Below are positions 25,745 through 35,270 of a DNA stretch of 51,194 nucleotides, piece after piece. Under the pieces are notes generated by a model. That model was given only the letters and a program-made list of their open reading frames with translations. It made no database searches and was not told the DNA's origin. Numbering within the stretch: position 1 is the stretch's first letter; each line of letters opens with the position of its first letter. Origin of the DNA: Helicobacter labacensis (lineage in GTDB: Bacteria > Campylobacterota > Campylobacteria > Campylobacterales > Helicobacteraceae); the NCBI RefSeq assembly GCF_003660285.1, contig NZ_QXQQ01000010.1, positions 1 through 51,194 on the forward strand, given 5' to 3'. A program made the translations under genes and the position numbers.

Positions 25745-26480
25745 CCATCAAGCAACTATGCAAACCTACAGCCAACGCCCCACCCACTAGGGGGGCGATA
25801 AAGGGGATGTAGCTGTAAGCAAAATCGGGGGACACTTTCAAGGGCAGGAGGGCTAGCACAATCCTAGGTCCCATGTCCCTAGCCGGGTTGATCGCATACC
25901 CGGTGGTAGAACCCAAAGACAACCCAATCGCCCACACCAATAGCGCTACAGGTAGTGCCCCCAAACTCCCCAAGCCGATCTTAGCGCTGGGGTCTTGGGT
26001 GTGGATGGAGGGGTCGCTAAAATGCAAGATCACAAAGATCAGCACAAAGGCTCCGATTAACTCACTCAAAAAATTAGACATGGGGTTTCTAAGGGCTGGC
26101 TCCGTGCAAAAGCACGCCCGTTTAGCCGAAGCGTCCTTGGTGATCTTAAAATGTTCGTAATAAAGCGCATACACCAGCAAGGCTCCTAACATCGCGCCTA
26201 AAAATTCCCCACTGAGGTATAGGGGCAAATGCGCCCAACTCACTTTACCCAGCAAAACTAAACTGAGTGTTACCACCGGGTTTAAATGCGCCCCGCTATG
26301 AGGTCCAGCCACCACCACCCCCACAAAGACAGCAAAACCCCATGCCGTGGTGATCACCATCCACTGGGCAGCCCCTGCCCCCCCGCACTTTGTGCCCTCC
26401 AAACAGCATGCAGCCACCACCCCATTACCCAGCAAGATCATCAAAGCCGTCCCCAAGAGTTCGTAAAGAAAAATCTCCAT
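25734..26480 (-). CDS. glpF: Glycerol uptake facilitator (aquaglyceroporin)
   Basis: 248 residues, six membrane segments and two half-helices. The first pore motif is NPV at 67-69 (variant of NPA), the second NPARD at 198-202, whose Asp is typical of glycerol-conducting members. It lets glycerol enter by diffusion. Last gene of glpD-glpK-glpF, starting ten bases after the glpK stop. H. pylori lacks it; canine and feline gastric species carry it. Confidence 0.93.
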   Translation of the reverse strand: MEIFLYELLGTALMILLGNGVVAACCLEGTKCGGAGAAQWMVITTAWGFAVFVGVVVAGPHSGAHLNPVVTLSLVLLGKVSWAHLPLYLSGEFLGAMLGALLVYALYYEHFKITKDASAKRACFCTEPALRNPMSNFLSELIGAFVLIFVILHFSDPSIHTQDPSAKIGLGSLGALPVALLVWAIGLSLGSTTGYAINPARDMGPRIVLALLPLKVSPDFAYSYIPFIAPLVGGALAVGLHSCLMATF

Positions 26481-26490
26481 GCTCCACCCC

Positions 26491-27978
26491 CTAAGCCAAC
26501 CAATGCCTAGAGGCTTGCACTGCCTTATCCCAAAAACGCAACATCTCCTTGATCTTCTCCCTGTCTAGCTGGGGGTTAAAGATTTGCTGGATTGCCCATA
26601 GGGACTGAATTTCTTCTAAATTCCGGTAAAAACCCACGGCTAGCCCAGCCAAATAGCCCGCACCCAGCGCGGTGGTTTCAATATTTTGGGGGCGCACGAT
26701 TTGCGCATCGCAAATATCCGCTTGGATTTGCATCAAACAATCGCTTGCGCTAGCCCCCCCATCTACGCGGATCTGCTTAGCTTGCGTGCGCGCGTCCTTT
26801 TGCATTTCTTGGATAATATCACGCACCTGAAAGGCGATCCCCTCTAGGATCGCGCGCGCAATGTGCCCATCTGTCGTGCCACGCGTGATCCCAAAAATAC
26901 TTCCCCTAGCGTATTGATCCCAGTAAGGCGCGCCTAAACCCGTAAAAGCGGGCACGATATACACCCCCCCATTGTCTTGCACCTTAGTAGCTAGGTTATT
27001 GATGTCTGCAGCGCTATCAATCATGCGCACCCCATCACGCAACCACTGGATAGCCGCCCCGCCCACAAATACCCCCCCCTCTAGAGCGTAGCTGGTTTTA
27101 CCTCCCACTTGCCAAGCGATGGTGCTTAGTAAATTGTTTTGGCTACTTACGGGCTTATCCCCAGTGTGCATGAGTAAAAAACAACCCGTGCCATAGGTGC
27201 TTTTGATAAGTCCGGGCTCCGTGCACATCTGCCCAAATAAGGCGGCTTGTTGATCTCCAGCCATTCCGGCAATGGGGATGGCGCACTCCACCCAGCGCGT
27301 GGCGGTGTGCCCATAGACTTCACTAGAGGATTTGACTTCTGGTAAAAGCGCAGCAGGGATATCAAAGAATTCTAGAAGTTCTGTGTCCCATTGCAAGGTG
27401 TGGATATTGTAAAGCATGGTGCGGCTAGCATTGCTAGGATCAGTGGCGTGCACTTGGTGGCGGGTGAGATTGTAGAGTAACCACGAATCAATAGTCCCAA
27501 AACACAGATCGCCCGCTTGGGCTTTGGCACGCGCCCCGGGCACATGTTCTAACAACCACTGGATTTTAGTCGCCGAAAAATACGCGTCCACCACTAGACC
27601 GGTCTTGTCATAAATCCATTGTTTTCGCGTCTTTTTTAAGGCTTCGCACACATCGGCGGTGCGGTGATCTTGCCACACGATGGCGTTGTAAATGGGTTGC
27701 GCGCTGGCGCGATCCCAAATAACAGTCGTTTCGCGTTGGTTGGTGATCCCAATGGCAGCGATATGCTTGGCATCTAAATTGGCTTGGGCTAAAGCCTCTG
27801 TGAGCGTGGCAATCTGGCTAGCCCAAATTTCTTTAGGGTCGTGTTCCACCCAACCGGGCTTGGGAAAAATCTGTTTGAAAGGCTTTTGCGCCATAGAAAC
27901 AACACGCCCCTGCTTGTCAAAAATCAAGGTGCGCGAGGAAGTGGTGCCCTGATCTAGGGCCATTAAATAGGCTGGCAT
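26491..27978 (-). CDS. glpK: Glycerol kinase
   Basis: Phosphorylates glycerol to sn-glycerol 3-phosphate, trapping it in the cell. From the ATG at 27978 (AAGGAG five bases upstream) it has 495 residues, as expected. DQGTTSSRTLIFD, GITNQRETTVIWD, the GDQQAALFGQ loop and the GGASASDCLMQIQAD ATP-site segment identify the FGGY kinase. The open frame continues upstream into glpD but without homology. The gap from glpD is eight bases. The coding strand has a G8 run near 27072-27079. Confidence 0.96.
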   Translation of the reverse strand: MPAYLMALDQGTTSSRTLIFDKQGRVVSMAQKPFKQIFPKPGWVEHDPKEIWASQIATLTEALAQANLDAKHIAAIGITNQRETTVIWDRASAQPIYNAIVWQDHRTADVCEALKKTRKQWIYDKTGLVVDAYFSATKIQWLLEHVPGARAKAQAGDLCFGTIDSWLLYNLTRHQVHATDPSNASRTMLYNIHTLQWDTELLEFFDIPAALLPEVKSSSEVYGHTATRWVECAIPIAGMAGDQQAALFGQMCTEPGLIKSTYGTGCFLLMHTGDKPVSSQNNLLSTIAWQVGGKTSYALEGGVFVGGAAIQWLRDGVRMIDSAADINNLATKVQDNGGVYIVPAFTGLGAPYWDQYARGSIFGITRGTTDGHIARAILEGIAFQVRDIIQEMQKDARTQAKQIRVDGGASASDCLMQIQADICDAQIVRPQNIETTALGAGYLAGLAVGFYRNLEEIQSLWAIQQIFNPQLDREKIKEMLRFWDKAVQASRHWLA

Positions 27979-27986
27979 AATTCTCC

Positions 27987-29534
27987 TTATTCCAAGATGT
28001 AGGCGCGCGCAAGAGCTTGAAAGTCTGCGATCTCTTGGGTGGTCTTCTCCACACTCCAGCCCCAATACTCGCCTATGAACTGCCCCACAGACATGGCGCA
28101 ACCATAAGCGGCACGCGCGTCCAAGAGCAAGAGGCGTATACGCCTTGAGAGCACATCTTCTAAACTATAAGCCATCTCATGTTCTAGTGCCCAAAACACT
28201 TGCGCATAACTATAGGGGTAATTAGGGTGGATGAGGCGCGCAAGAGCGGGGTTGGTGCGCTCCAACTCTAAGAGGGTTTGGGCTTGGCTACCATAGACTT
28301 TTAAGCGTGAATCTAGCGCATCTGTGGTGTAGGCGTATAGCTTTAAAGTTTGGGTTTGGCAAGTTTTAGGGGGGAGTAAACCCTGTTTGATGCACGCATC
28401 TAGGGTTTCTTGTGCCATACGCCTATAGGTTGTCCACTTGCCCCCGTTCAAATGCACCAAGCCACTAGGGGCGATGTAAATTTTATAACTCCTAGAAATC
28501 TGTTTGGTCGCGCGCGCGTGGTTGGAAGAAATCAAGGGTCTAAGCCCCACAAAGACAGAGAGCACATCTTGTCTTTTAGGGGGCTGTTCTAAATACTGGG
28601 CTAGAGTGTCTAGAAGAAAGTCAACTTCTTCTTCTAGGGGGAGGGGATTGTAGCTGACTTCTTGGATGGGGGTGTCTGTTGTGCCCACCAGCAATTTACC
28701 ATGCCAAGGAATGGCAAATAACACGCGCCCATCAGGGGTCTTAGGAATCATCAACGCGTGCTTGGAGGGCAGGAATTTAGAATCTAGCACAAGGTGGATA
28801 CCTTGACTGGGGGTGATCTGGTTTTGCGTGGTGCTGGGGTCCATTTGGTTGATAGCTTGGCTAAATACCCCTGTGGCGTTGATCACGCATGGGGCGTGCA
28901 AGGTAAAAGTCTGTTCCCCCAAGCGATCCTGCGCGCCCACCCCACAAATCTTTTGATCCGCGTCAAAGAGGAGGCGATCTGCTGGCATGTAATTGAGTAA
29001 GCTAGCCCCATGCGCATGCGCACTCAACGCCAAAGTGATCCCCAATCTAGCGTCATCAAATTGCCCATCATAATAGCGCACGGCGTGCTGGCATGCTTGA
29101 GGACGCACCCCGGGCAACAAGCCATCGGGCTTAAAAATGACATCCGTGCCATGCGCCTGCCACTTGCCCGCCATTAAAGCGTAGAGTTTTAAGCCTAGCC
29201 CATAAAAAAGTGTGTGCCCCCAGTGGGCGCACGGGATCACAAAGCCCTGCCACGCGCACAAATGTGGGGCGTTTTCGATCAAAGCTCCTCGTTCGTGCAG
29301 GGCTTCATACACTAGGCTAAAATCCCCCTGGGCTAGGTAGCGCACCCCCCCATGCAAGAGTTTGGTAGAACGGCTCGAAGTGCCCTGAGTGAAATCGCGC
29401 GCTTCTAATAGGAGGGTCTTATACCCCCGCGTTGCTCCATCTAGGGCTAGCCCCAAGCCACTTGCCCCCCCTCCAATGATGATCAAATCCCATTTGCTCT
29501 CTTGTAGGTTCTCTATCTGTCTTGCGCGTTGCAT
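27987..29534 (-). CDS. glpD: Aerobic glycerol-3-phosphate dehydrogenase
   Basis: FAD enzyme at the membrane that oxidises glycerol 3-phosphate to dihydroxyacetone phosphate and feeds electrons to quinone. 515 residues. The N-terminal FAD-binding motif is IIIGGGASGLGLALDGATRG, followed by SSRSTKLLHGGVRYLA and the HAPCVINATGVFS segment; LVHLNGGKWTTYRRMA is the C-terminal FAD contact. ATG at 29534; a TTG just before is also possible. First gene of the glp operon. A weak TATCAT -10 lies about 20-30 bases upstream. Confidence 0.95.
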   Translation of the reverse strand: MQRARQIENLQESKWDLIIIGGGASGLGLALDGATRGYKTLLLEARDFTQGTSSRSTKLLHGGVRYLAQGDFSLVYEALHERGALIENAPHLCAWQGFVIPCAHWGHTLFYGLGLKLYALMAGKWQAHGTDVIFKPDGLLPGVRPQACQHAVRYYDGQFDDARLGITLALSAHAHGASLLNYMPADRLLFDADQKICGVGAQDRLGEQTFTLHAPCVINATGVFSQAINQMDPSTTQNQITPSQGIHLVLDSKFLPSKHALMIPKTPDGRVLFAIPWHGKLLVGTTDTPIQEVSYNPLPLEEEVDFLLDTLAQYLEQPPKRQDVLSVFVGLRPLISSNHARATKQISRSYKIYIAPSGLVHLNGGKWTTYRRMAQETLDACIKQGLLPPKTCQTQTLKLYAYTTDALDSRLKVYGSQAQTLLELERTNPALARLIHPNYPYSYAQVFWALEHEMAYSLEDVLSRRIRLLLLDARAAYGCAMSVGQFIGEYWGWSVEKTTQEIADFQALARAYILE

Positions 29535-29652
29535 CAAAGCCCCAACTTTATGATACTGAAGTGTTGGGTGTGATGGTTAACTAAATGTTAATAGCATCTT
29601 GACACTCCCATACTTTTATGCCACCATGGGCAATATTGACACTAGGATTACC

Positions 29653-30501
29653 ATGTTGTTATTTAGATTAAGGCGTTTTGTGGGGTTATTGGTGTGCCTT
29701 GCGGGTGCTTTGGGCGCGGAGAAAAATGGGGTGTTTGTGGGGGGCGGATTTGTCTATTCACACTTCACACGGGTATGGGATTTTAAAATGGTGATGGAGA
29801 ATATTTACGAGCCTTTTGCGCCCGTTCCTAAGGTGGGTGCTACCATTACCGGGGGCAATTCGCACACGGGCGCGCTTTATGGGGGCAATTTACAGGTGGG
29901 TTATAAACAATTCTTTGGCAAGCCAAAACTCTTTGGGTTACGCTACTTCGCTTTTGCAAGCGCGCAAGGGGGGAATTATTCCTACCTCACTTTCAATGCC
30001 AAAGCCCAGAGTATCAACGCCACCCAAAGCGCGGCGGTTTTCTTCTATGGAGCGGGGATGGATTTGCTGGCTAATTTCTATGATAAGAATGATCAGAGTT
30101 TTGGCATGTTTGTGGGGGGGATTTTAGGAGGGGAGAGTTGGCTACTGGGCAAGAGTTACGCTAGCAATAAAACCTGCCAAACCCAGCTACCCCTCCAAGC
30201 GCGCCAATGCGTGAGCGCAGACGCGGTGTGGGAAAATCAGGCGACCATGATGGAATCTAGGGGCAATCAAGCCAAGTATTATAAAATACCCAGCTTCCAA
30301 GTGGCGATTCAAGCGGGCTTGAGGGTGCATTTGACCAAACACCAAGGCTTTGAGGTGGGGGTGCGCTACCCCTTTATCCCCCACCCCTATTATGAGGAGG
30401 TGGATAAGAATAAGTGGGGGAATTATGGAAGGGGGGGATCAGCGCATATCACCCTACAACGCAAATTAGTCTTGTTTGCCAACTACATTTATAATTTCTG
30501 A
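29653..30501 (+). CDS. Helicobacter outer membrane beta-barrel protein (paralogue of 3800-4603)
   Basis: 282 residues from the ATG at 29653, chosen because a good signal peptide (MLLFRLRRFVGLLVCLAGALGA) starts there and AGGA lies just upstream; a TTG at 29599 would add 18 residues before it. The body shares GGNLQVGYKQFFGKPKLFGLRYFAFASAQGG with its paralogue and ends KLVLFANYIYNF with a terminal Phe. It carries several G7-type runs. Predicted porin or adhesin in the outer membrane. It is divergent from glpD; cstA follows after 22 bases. Confidence 0.82.
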   Translation: MLLFRLRRFVGLLVCLAGALGAEKNGVFVGGGFVYSHFTRVWDFKMVMENIYEPFAPVPKVGATITGGNSHTGALYGGNLQVGYKQFFGKPKLFGLRYFAFASAQGGNYSYLTFNAKAQSINATQSAAVFFYGAGMDLLANFYDKNDQSFGMFVGGILGGESWLLGKSYASNKTCQTQLPLQARQCVSADAVWENQATMMESRGNQAKYYKIPSFQVAIQAGLRVHLTKHQGFEVGVRYPFIPHPYYEEVDKNKWGNYGRGGSAHITLQRKLVLFANYIYNF

Positions 30502-30523
30502 TCTAGGGCATGAGGAGTCTTTG

Positions 30524-32584
30524 ATGTGGAAATCTGTGGGGCGTTTGTTGTGGGGGTTGGTGGCTCTTTTGGGGGCGGTGTGTTTGGGGGTATTAGCCTT
30601 GCACAGGGGCGAGAGCATTAACACGCTGTGGCTGGTGTGTGCGGCGATCTGCATTTACTCTCTAGGCTATCGCTTTTATAGCCATTTTGTCGCCTATAAG
30701 GTGCTAGGCTTAGATGACACGCGCGCCACACCCGCCTGTGTGCGCAATGACGGGCGCGACTATGTCCCCACTAATCCGGTCGTGATGTTTGGACATCACT
30801 TTGCAGCCATTGCAGGGGCAGGACCCTTAGTGGGACCCATTTTAGCCGCGCAAATGGGTTACCTGCCCTCTGTGCTGTGGATTTTAATTGGGAGTGTTTT
30901 AGGGGGCTGTGTGCACGATTTTGTGGCGTTGTTTTGTTCTGTGCGGCGCGATGGGAAGTCTTTGGGCGAAATGATCAAAGAAGAAATGGGAGCGGTGGTG
31001 GGCTGGTTTGCCATGTTGGGGATTTTGGGGATCATGGTTATTCTCATCGCGGTCTTGGCGATGGTGGTTGTCAAAGCCTTAGCCCACTCCCCTTGGGGGC
31101 TTTTTACCATCGCTTGCACCATTCCCATCGCTATTTTAATGGGGCTTTACATGCGCTTTTTGCGCCCGGGCAAGGTGCTAGAGAGTTCACTCTTGGGCTT
31201 TGTGTTCTTACTCTTGGCAATCTACTATGGCAAAATAGTAGCCAATGACCCCGTGTTGGCTTCTTATTTCACCCTAACAGAGGGCAGTTTGGCATGGCTC
31301 ATTATTGCCTATGGTTTTGTGGCGGCTATTTTACCCGTGTGGTTCTTGCTTGCCCCTAGGGATTATTTGAGCACTTTTTTAAAGATCGGGGTGATCTTGA
31401 TCTTAGCTGGGGCGATCATCATCGTCGCCCCACCCCTGCAAATCCCCAAGATCACGCATTTTGTAGATGGGAGCGGACCCGTGTTTGCCGGCGCGCTTTT
31501 CCCCTTTCTCTTTATCACAATCGCCTGCGGGACGATCAGTGGTTTTCACTCTTTGATCGCCTCAGGCACCACGCCCAAGATGATCGCCAAAGAAAGCCAT
31601 GCGCGCTTTGTAGGCTATGGTGCTATGCTTATGGAGTCCATTGTGGCGATCATGGCTTTATTGATGGCTGCGATTTTGCACCCCGGGTTGTATTTTGCAA
31701 TCAACGCACCCGCTAGCACCATAGGTCATGACATCGCCCAAGCCGCTAAGGTGATTAGCTCTTGGGGCTTTTCTATCACCCCCCAAGAGATCGCCCAGAT
31801 CGCGCACAACATCGGTGAACAGAGTATTTTGAGCCGCACAGGGGGCGCGCCTACCTTTGCTATTGGGCTTAGTATGGTGGTTTATGAGCTTGTGGGTGAT
31901 CCTAGTGTGATGGCTTTTTGGTACCACTTTGCTATTCTCTTTGAAGCCTTGTTTATCCTCACAGCTGTAGATGCGGGCACGCGCACGGCACGCTTTATGA
32001 TTCAAGACATCTTAGGGCATCTCTACAAGCCCTTAGGCAACACCAAGTCCTATAGCGCGGGGATTTTTGCGACTTTGGTGTGTGTAGCTCTCTGGGGGCA
32101 TTTTGTGCACCAAGCCACTATCGATCCCAAGGGGGGTATTTACACGCTTTGGCCCCTCTTTGGGGTGAGTAACCAAATGTTAGCTGGCATGGCTCTTTTG
32201 CTAGGCACCACTATTCTTTTTAAAATGCAACGCTTTAAATACGCGCTAGTAACGGCAATTCCGGCCGCCTTGATTTTGGGGATCACCCTTTATAGCGGGG
32301 TGCTAAAGGTGTTGCCTAGGGGGAGTGATAGCGTGTTAAACCATGTTTCTCATGTCGCCACTATCCAAACCCTTGTTGAAAAATTAGCGACTACCAACGA
32401 TCCTAAGCAAATTAGTCTGCTTAAACACACCATCGCCAACCACACCATAGACGCGCTTTTGTGCGTGTTTTTCATGTTAGTGGCTTTCATGGTGCTTATA
32501 GCGAGTGTGCGTATTTGTTACCGGGCTTATAGGGGGCATATAAGCCCACCTTTGGCTGAAGCCCCCTTTGTAGCTGTGCCTTAA
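30524..32584 (+). CDS. cstA: Carbon starvation protein CstA, peptide/pyruvate transporter
   Basis: 686 residues from ATG 30524 (GAGGAG six bases upstream). Many membrane segments. The CstA signature [26 protein letters not shown] is near residue 90, with [18 protein letters not shown] and a C-terminal [10 protein letters not shown] segment. In Helicobacter and Campylobacter CstA takes part in peptide and amino acid uptake. Corresponds to HP1168. An in-frame extension back to 30476 overlaps the preceding gene and is not the start. Confidence 0.94.
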   Translation: MWKSVGRLLWGLVALLGAVCLGVLALHRGESINTLWLVCAAICIYSLGYRFYSHFVAYKVLGLDDTRATPACVRNDGRDYVPTNPVVMFGHHFAAIAGAGPLVGPILAAQMGYLPSVLWILIGSVLGGCVHDFVALFCSVRRDGKSLGEMIKEEMGAVVGWFAMLGILGIMVILIAVLAMVVVKALAHSPWGLFTIACTIPIAILMGLYMRFLRPGKVLESSLLGFVFLLLAIYYGKIVANDPVLASYFTLTEGSLAWLIIAYGFVAAILPVWFLLAPRDYLSTFLKIGVILILAGAIIIVAPPLQIPKITHFVDGSGPVFAGALFPFLFITIACGTISGFHSLIASGTTPKMIAKESHARFVGYGAMLMESIVAIMALLMAAILHPGLYFAINAPASTIGHDIAQAAKVISSWGFSITPQEIAQIAHNIGEQSILSRTGGAPTFAIGLSMVVYELVGDPSVMAFWYHFAILFEALFILTAVDAGTRTARFMIQDILGHLYKPLGNTKSYSAGIFATLVCVALWGHFVHQATIDPKGGIYTLWPLFGVSNQMLAGMALLLGTTILFKMQRFKYALVTAIPAALILGITLYSGVLKVLPRGSDSVLNHVSHVATIQTLVEKLATTNDPKQISLLKHTIANHTIDALLCVFFMLVAFMVLIASVRICYRAYRGHISPPLAEAPFVAVP

Positions 32585-32624
32585 CTTTGGTTATGTTAGA
32601 ATAAAAATAAAAGAAAGGCTTGGC

Positions 32625-34064
32625 ATGGATCTTCATAATAGTGATGCGGATGTGCGAAAATTCTTGGAATTTTGTAAAGAAAAGGAGGTTGAGTTTGTAG
32701 ACTTTAGGTTTACCGATGTCAAGGGCACTTGGAATCACATCGGGTATTCTTTTAGCAGTGTGGATGAGGATTTATTGCAGCAAGGCATCCCCTTTGATGC
32801 GAGTTGTTTTAAGGCATGGCAGAGCATTGACAAGTCTGACATGATTTTACAGCCCGATTTGGTGCGCTACTTCATCGATCCCTTCAGTGCGGATATTACA
32901 GCGGTGGTGTTTTGCGATGTGTGGGACATTTACAAGCAACAAGAGTATGAGAAATGCCCTAGGGTGATTGCCAAGCGCGCCCTAAAACACCTCCAAGAGA
33001 GCGGGCTGGGGGATATGGCTTACTTTGGGGCAGAAAATGAATTTTTTATCTTTGACTCCATTAAGATGAAAGGGGATGTGAATTGCCAATACTACGAAAT
33101 TGATAGCGAAGAGGGGGAGTGGAATAGAGCGCGCAGTTTTGAGGGGGGGGTGAATTTTGGGCATCGCACCGGGCGCAAGGGTGGGTATTTGCCCACTCCT
33201 CCTACAGATACTATGATGGACTTACGCGCGGAGATCGTCAAGGTGTTAAACCAAGTGGGGCTAGAAACCTATGTCGTGCACCACGAATTAGCCCAAGCAC
33301 AAGGGGAGATCGGGGTGCGTTTTGGCAATTTGGTAGAGGCGGCTGACAATGTGCAAAAGCTCAAATATGTGGTGAAAATGGTCGCCCATCTCAATGGTAA
33401 AACCGCCACTTTCATGCCCAAGCCCTTGCATGGAGACAATGGGAGCGGAATGCACACCCATGTGAGTATTTGGAAAGGGGGAGAGAATCTCTTTTGTGGA
33501 GATGTGTATAAGAATTTAAGCCAAATGGCGTTGCACTTTTTGGGCGGGGTGTTGCAATACGCCAGAAGTCTAGCCGCCTTTACCAATGCCTCTAGCAACT
33601 CCTATAAACGCTTGATCCCCGGGTATGAAGCTCCCTCTATTCTGACCTATTCAGCGCAAAATCGCAGCGCGAGTGTGCGTATCCCCTATGGAGTGAGTGG
33701 CAAGGCAACCCGCTTTGAATTGCGTTTTCCAGATAACTCTTCTAACCCCTACTTAGCCTTTGCGGCGATCTTGATGGCCGGTTTAGATGGGATTCACACT
33801 AAGAGCGATCCGGGCGCGCCCATGGACATAAATCTCTTCAAGCTCACTTTAGATGAAATTAGGGATCAAGGCATCAAACAATTGCCCCACACCCTGCGTA
33901 GCGCTTTAGAAGAGATGTTAGCCCATAAGGACTACTTGAAAAAGGGCGAGGTTTTTACCGAAGAGTTTATCCAAGCTTACCAAAGTTTCAAATTCAAATC
34001 CGAGGTGTTTCCTTGGGAGAGCAAGCCTCATCCTTTTGAGTTTGAAACCACCTACTCGTGCTAA
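32625..34064 (+). CDS. glnA: Glutamine synthetase type I
   Basis: Makes glutamine from glutamate, ammonia and ATP; central for ammonia assimilation in a urease producer. 479 residues. [12 protein letters not shown] at the N-terminus, the [10 protein letters not shown] metal-site segment, [21 protein letters not shown], and [12 protein letters not shown]-like ([11 protein letters not shown]) at the ATP site. In the region where enterobacterial enzymes carry the adenylylated Tyr (NLYDLPPEE) this protein reads NLFKLTLDE, so the modifiable Tyr is Phe. AAAGG precedes the ATG. A G8 run lies near 33143-33150. Confidence 0.97.
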   Translation: MDLHNSDADVRKFLEFCKEKEVEFVDFRFTDVKGTWNHIGYSFSSVDEDLLQQGIPFDASCFKAWQSIDKSDMILQPDLVRYFIDPFSADITAVVFCDVWDIYKQQEYEKCPRVIAKRALKHLQESGLGDMAYFGAENEFFIFDSIKMKGDVNCQYYEIDSEEGEWNRARSFEGGVNFGHRTGRKGGYLPTPPTDTMMDLRAEIVKVLNQVGLETYVVHHELAQAQGEIGVRFGNLVEAADNVQKLKYVVKMVAHLNGKTATFMPKPLHGDNGSGMHTHVSIWKGGENLFCGDVYKNLSQMALHFLGGVLQYARSLAAFTNASSNSYKRLIPGYEAPSILTYSAQNRSASVRIPYGVSGKATRFELRFPDNSSNPYLAFAAILMAGLDGIHTKSDPGAPMDINLFKLTLDEIRDQGIKQLPHTLRSALEEMLAHKDYLKKGEVFTEEFIQAYQSFKFKSEVFPWESKPHPFEFETTYSC

Positions 34065-34168
34065 TGGCTAGGCGCAGAAGGGGCGCGTCTTTTTGGGATA
34101 GCGCCAAGAAGTTCAACCTAATGGTGCGCATGTTAAAATTAGCCATGCGCTTTTTAAAAAAACGCTAA
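34064..34168 (+). CDS. Possible 34-residue basic peptide coupled to glnA
   Basis: The ATG overlaps the glnA stop (TAATG). The ORF encodes 34 residues: an Arg-rich start ([17 protein letters not shown]), then an amphipathic basic helix (LMVRMLKLAMRFLKKR). About a third of the residues are Lys or Arg. No separate ribosome binding site is evident, which fits translational coupling, or an ORF by chance. I recognise no family. It could bind RNA, membranes or GlnA itself, but nothing in the sequence proves function. Confidence 0.4.
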   Translation: MARRRRGASFWDSAKKFNLMVRMLKLAMRFLKKR

Positions 34169-34223
34169 GCTTATTAACCATTTTAAGCTAGCATGGCAAA
34201 AATTTTTTAAAAAAAGGATTGGT

Positions 34224-34937
34224 ATGTATAAGAAGGTAGTTTTATGCGCTTTTTTAGGAATGGCGGGGCTAGCCTACGCTACAGAACACCATGCAAGCAC
34301 GGAAAAGTATGTCTACGAATTGCATGAAAAAACCCAACCGCAAAACCACTACACTTTGGCACTAGCTCCCTTGTCCTTGGATTTTAGCAAGAATGTGTCT
34401 ACAGCCCTGCAAGATAAGTTCACAAAATCCCTGCAGGAGCAATTAGTCCAAATGCTAAAAAATCGGGGTTTTTCTGTGCTGACCTCTGTCAAACTCAGCC
34501 CTCAACAGCAAGATGAAACCTTTGCCGTGGTGCATGTGAGTGCTTTTATCAATATTTTAGAAGACACGGACATGAAACTCACCCAAAACAACCAGGGCAT
34601 TGAAGAAGACTTCACAGACATCTCTGCGGGCTTTTTGCGCCTCAAATTGGTAGAACCCAAGAGCAACAACGCTTTCCACATGGCTAGCATAGAGCTTCCT
34701 AGTTTCAAGGTTAAAACCCACACGGTGATCCGCAGGCAACGCACCAGCTCAGGGGGATTCATGCCCGTTAGCCAAAGCGTGTCCGTGCGCGATAAAAACT
34801 TTGACAAACACATCGATCAAGTCTTATCTAAGGTGTATGCTAGAAGCATGGCTAAACTCTCCCAAGACCTCATGCCCCAAAACCTCAAGCCCTTCAAACA
34901 CTTAGTGGAAAACTTCAAGCACGCCAAGTCCAACTAA
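34224..34937 (+). CDS. HpaA-family (neuraminyllactose-binding hemagglutinin-like) exported protein
   Basis: 237 residues with a signal peptide ending near AYA. The body resembles HpaA of H. pylori: YELHEK...LALAPLSLDFSKN near residue 30-60, ISAGFLRLKLVEPKSNNAFHMASIELPS in the middle, and a C-terminal IDQVLSKVYARSMAKLSQDLMPQNL. HpaA is an outer membrane lipoprotein and adhesin. This paralogue has no lipobox cysteine, so it is probably soluble in the periplasm or secreted. AAAAAAAGGATTGGT precedes the ATG. Convergent with recJ. Confidence 0.75.
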   Translation: MYKKVVLCAFLGMAGLAYATEHHASTEKYVYELHEKTQPQNHYTLALAPLSLDFSKNVSTALQDKFTKSLQEQLVQMLKNRGFSVLTSVKLSPQQQDETFAVVHVSAFINILEDTDMKLTQNNQGIEEDFTDISAGFLRLKLVEPKSNNAFHMASIELPSFKVKTHTVIRRQRTSSGGFMPVSQSVSVRDKNFDKHIDQVLSKVYARSMAKLSQDLMPQNLKPFKHLVENFKHAKSN

Positions 34938-34955
34938 TCCCCCCATGCGCGCCTG

Positions 34956-35270
34956 TTACAGGAGCGCAAAATCCATACAGAGCAACTCGCGATCCACATA
35001 ATCGTAAGTGCCCACCACGCGCACTAAATCCCCCTCTTGCAAGGCAGGGAGCTTGTGAAACCACCACAGGACTTTAAGCGATCCGCTCCCATCCTCCAAC
35101 TCCAAACGCGCGTGCGCTCGATTGCGCCCCATGAAATTATAGTTTTTCAAACGCGCACACACAGCAAATTGGGGTGTTGGGTTGCCCACTCCATAGGGCT
35201 CGCCTTGTTTGAGTAAGGCTAAAAACACACTGGAGTGCAAAGTGGCGATGCGATCCACTTCAAAAAGCAT
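34956..35270 (-). CDS. recJ: RecJ exonuclease, C-terminal part (split gene)
   Basis: 104 residues: EVDRIATLHSSVFLALLKQGEPYGVGNPTPQFA is the RecJ segment following DHHA1, and the remainder is the OB-like C-terminal domain (GSGSLKVLWWFHKL). It overlaps the end of the upstream recJ part by 11 bases in another frame. Its ATG at 35270 may allow internal initiation (AGAAAG upstream). Alternatively, removing one T from the T5 run gives one continuous protein. See the N-terminal part. Confidence 0.8.
   Translation of the reverse strand: MLFEVDRIATLHSSVFLALLKQGEPYGVGNPTPQFAVCARLKNYNFMGRNRAHARLELEDGSGSLKVLWWFHKLPALQEGDLVRVVGTYDYVDRELLCMDFALL

Noticed and set aside
27979-28101. Upstream extension of GlpK
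   Set aside because: It lies inside glpD in another frame; the conserved kinase start is at 27978.
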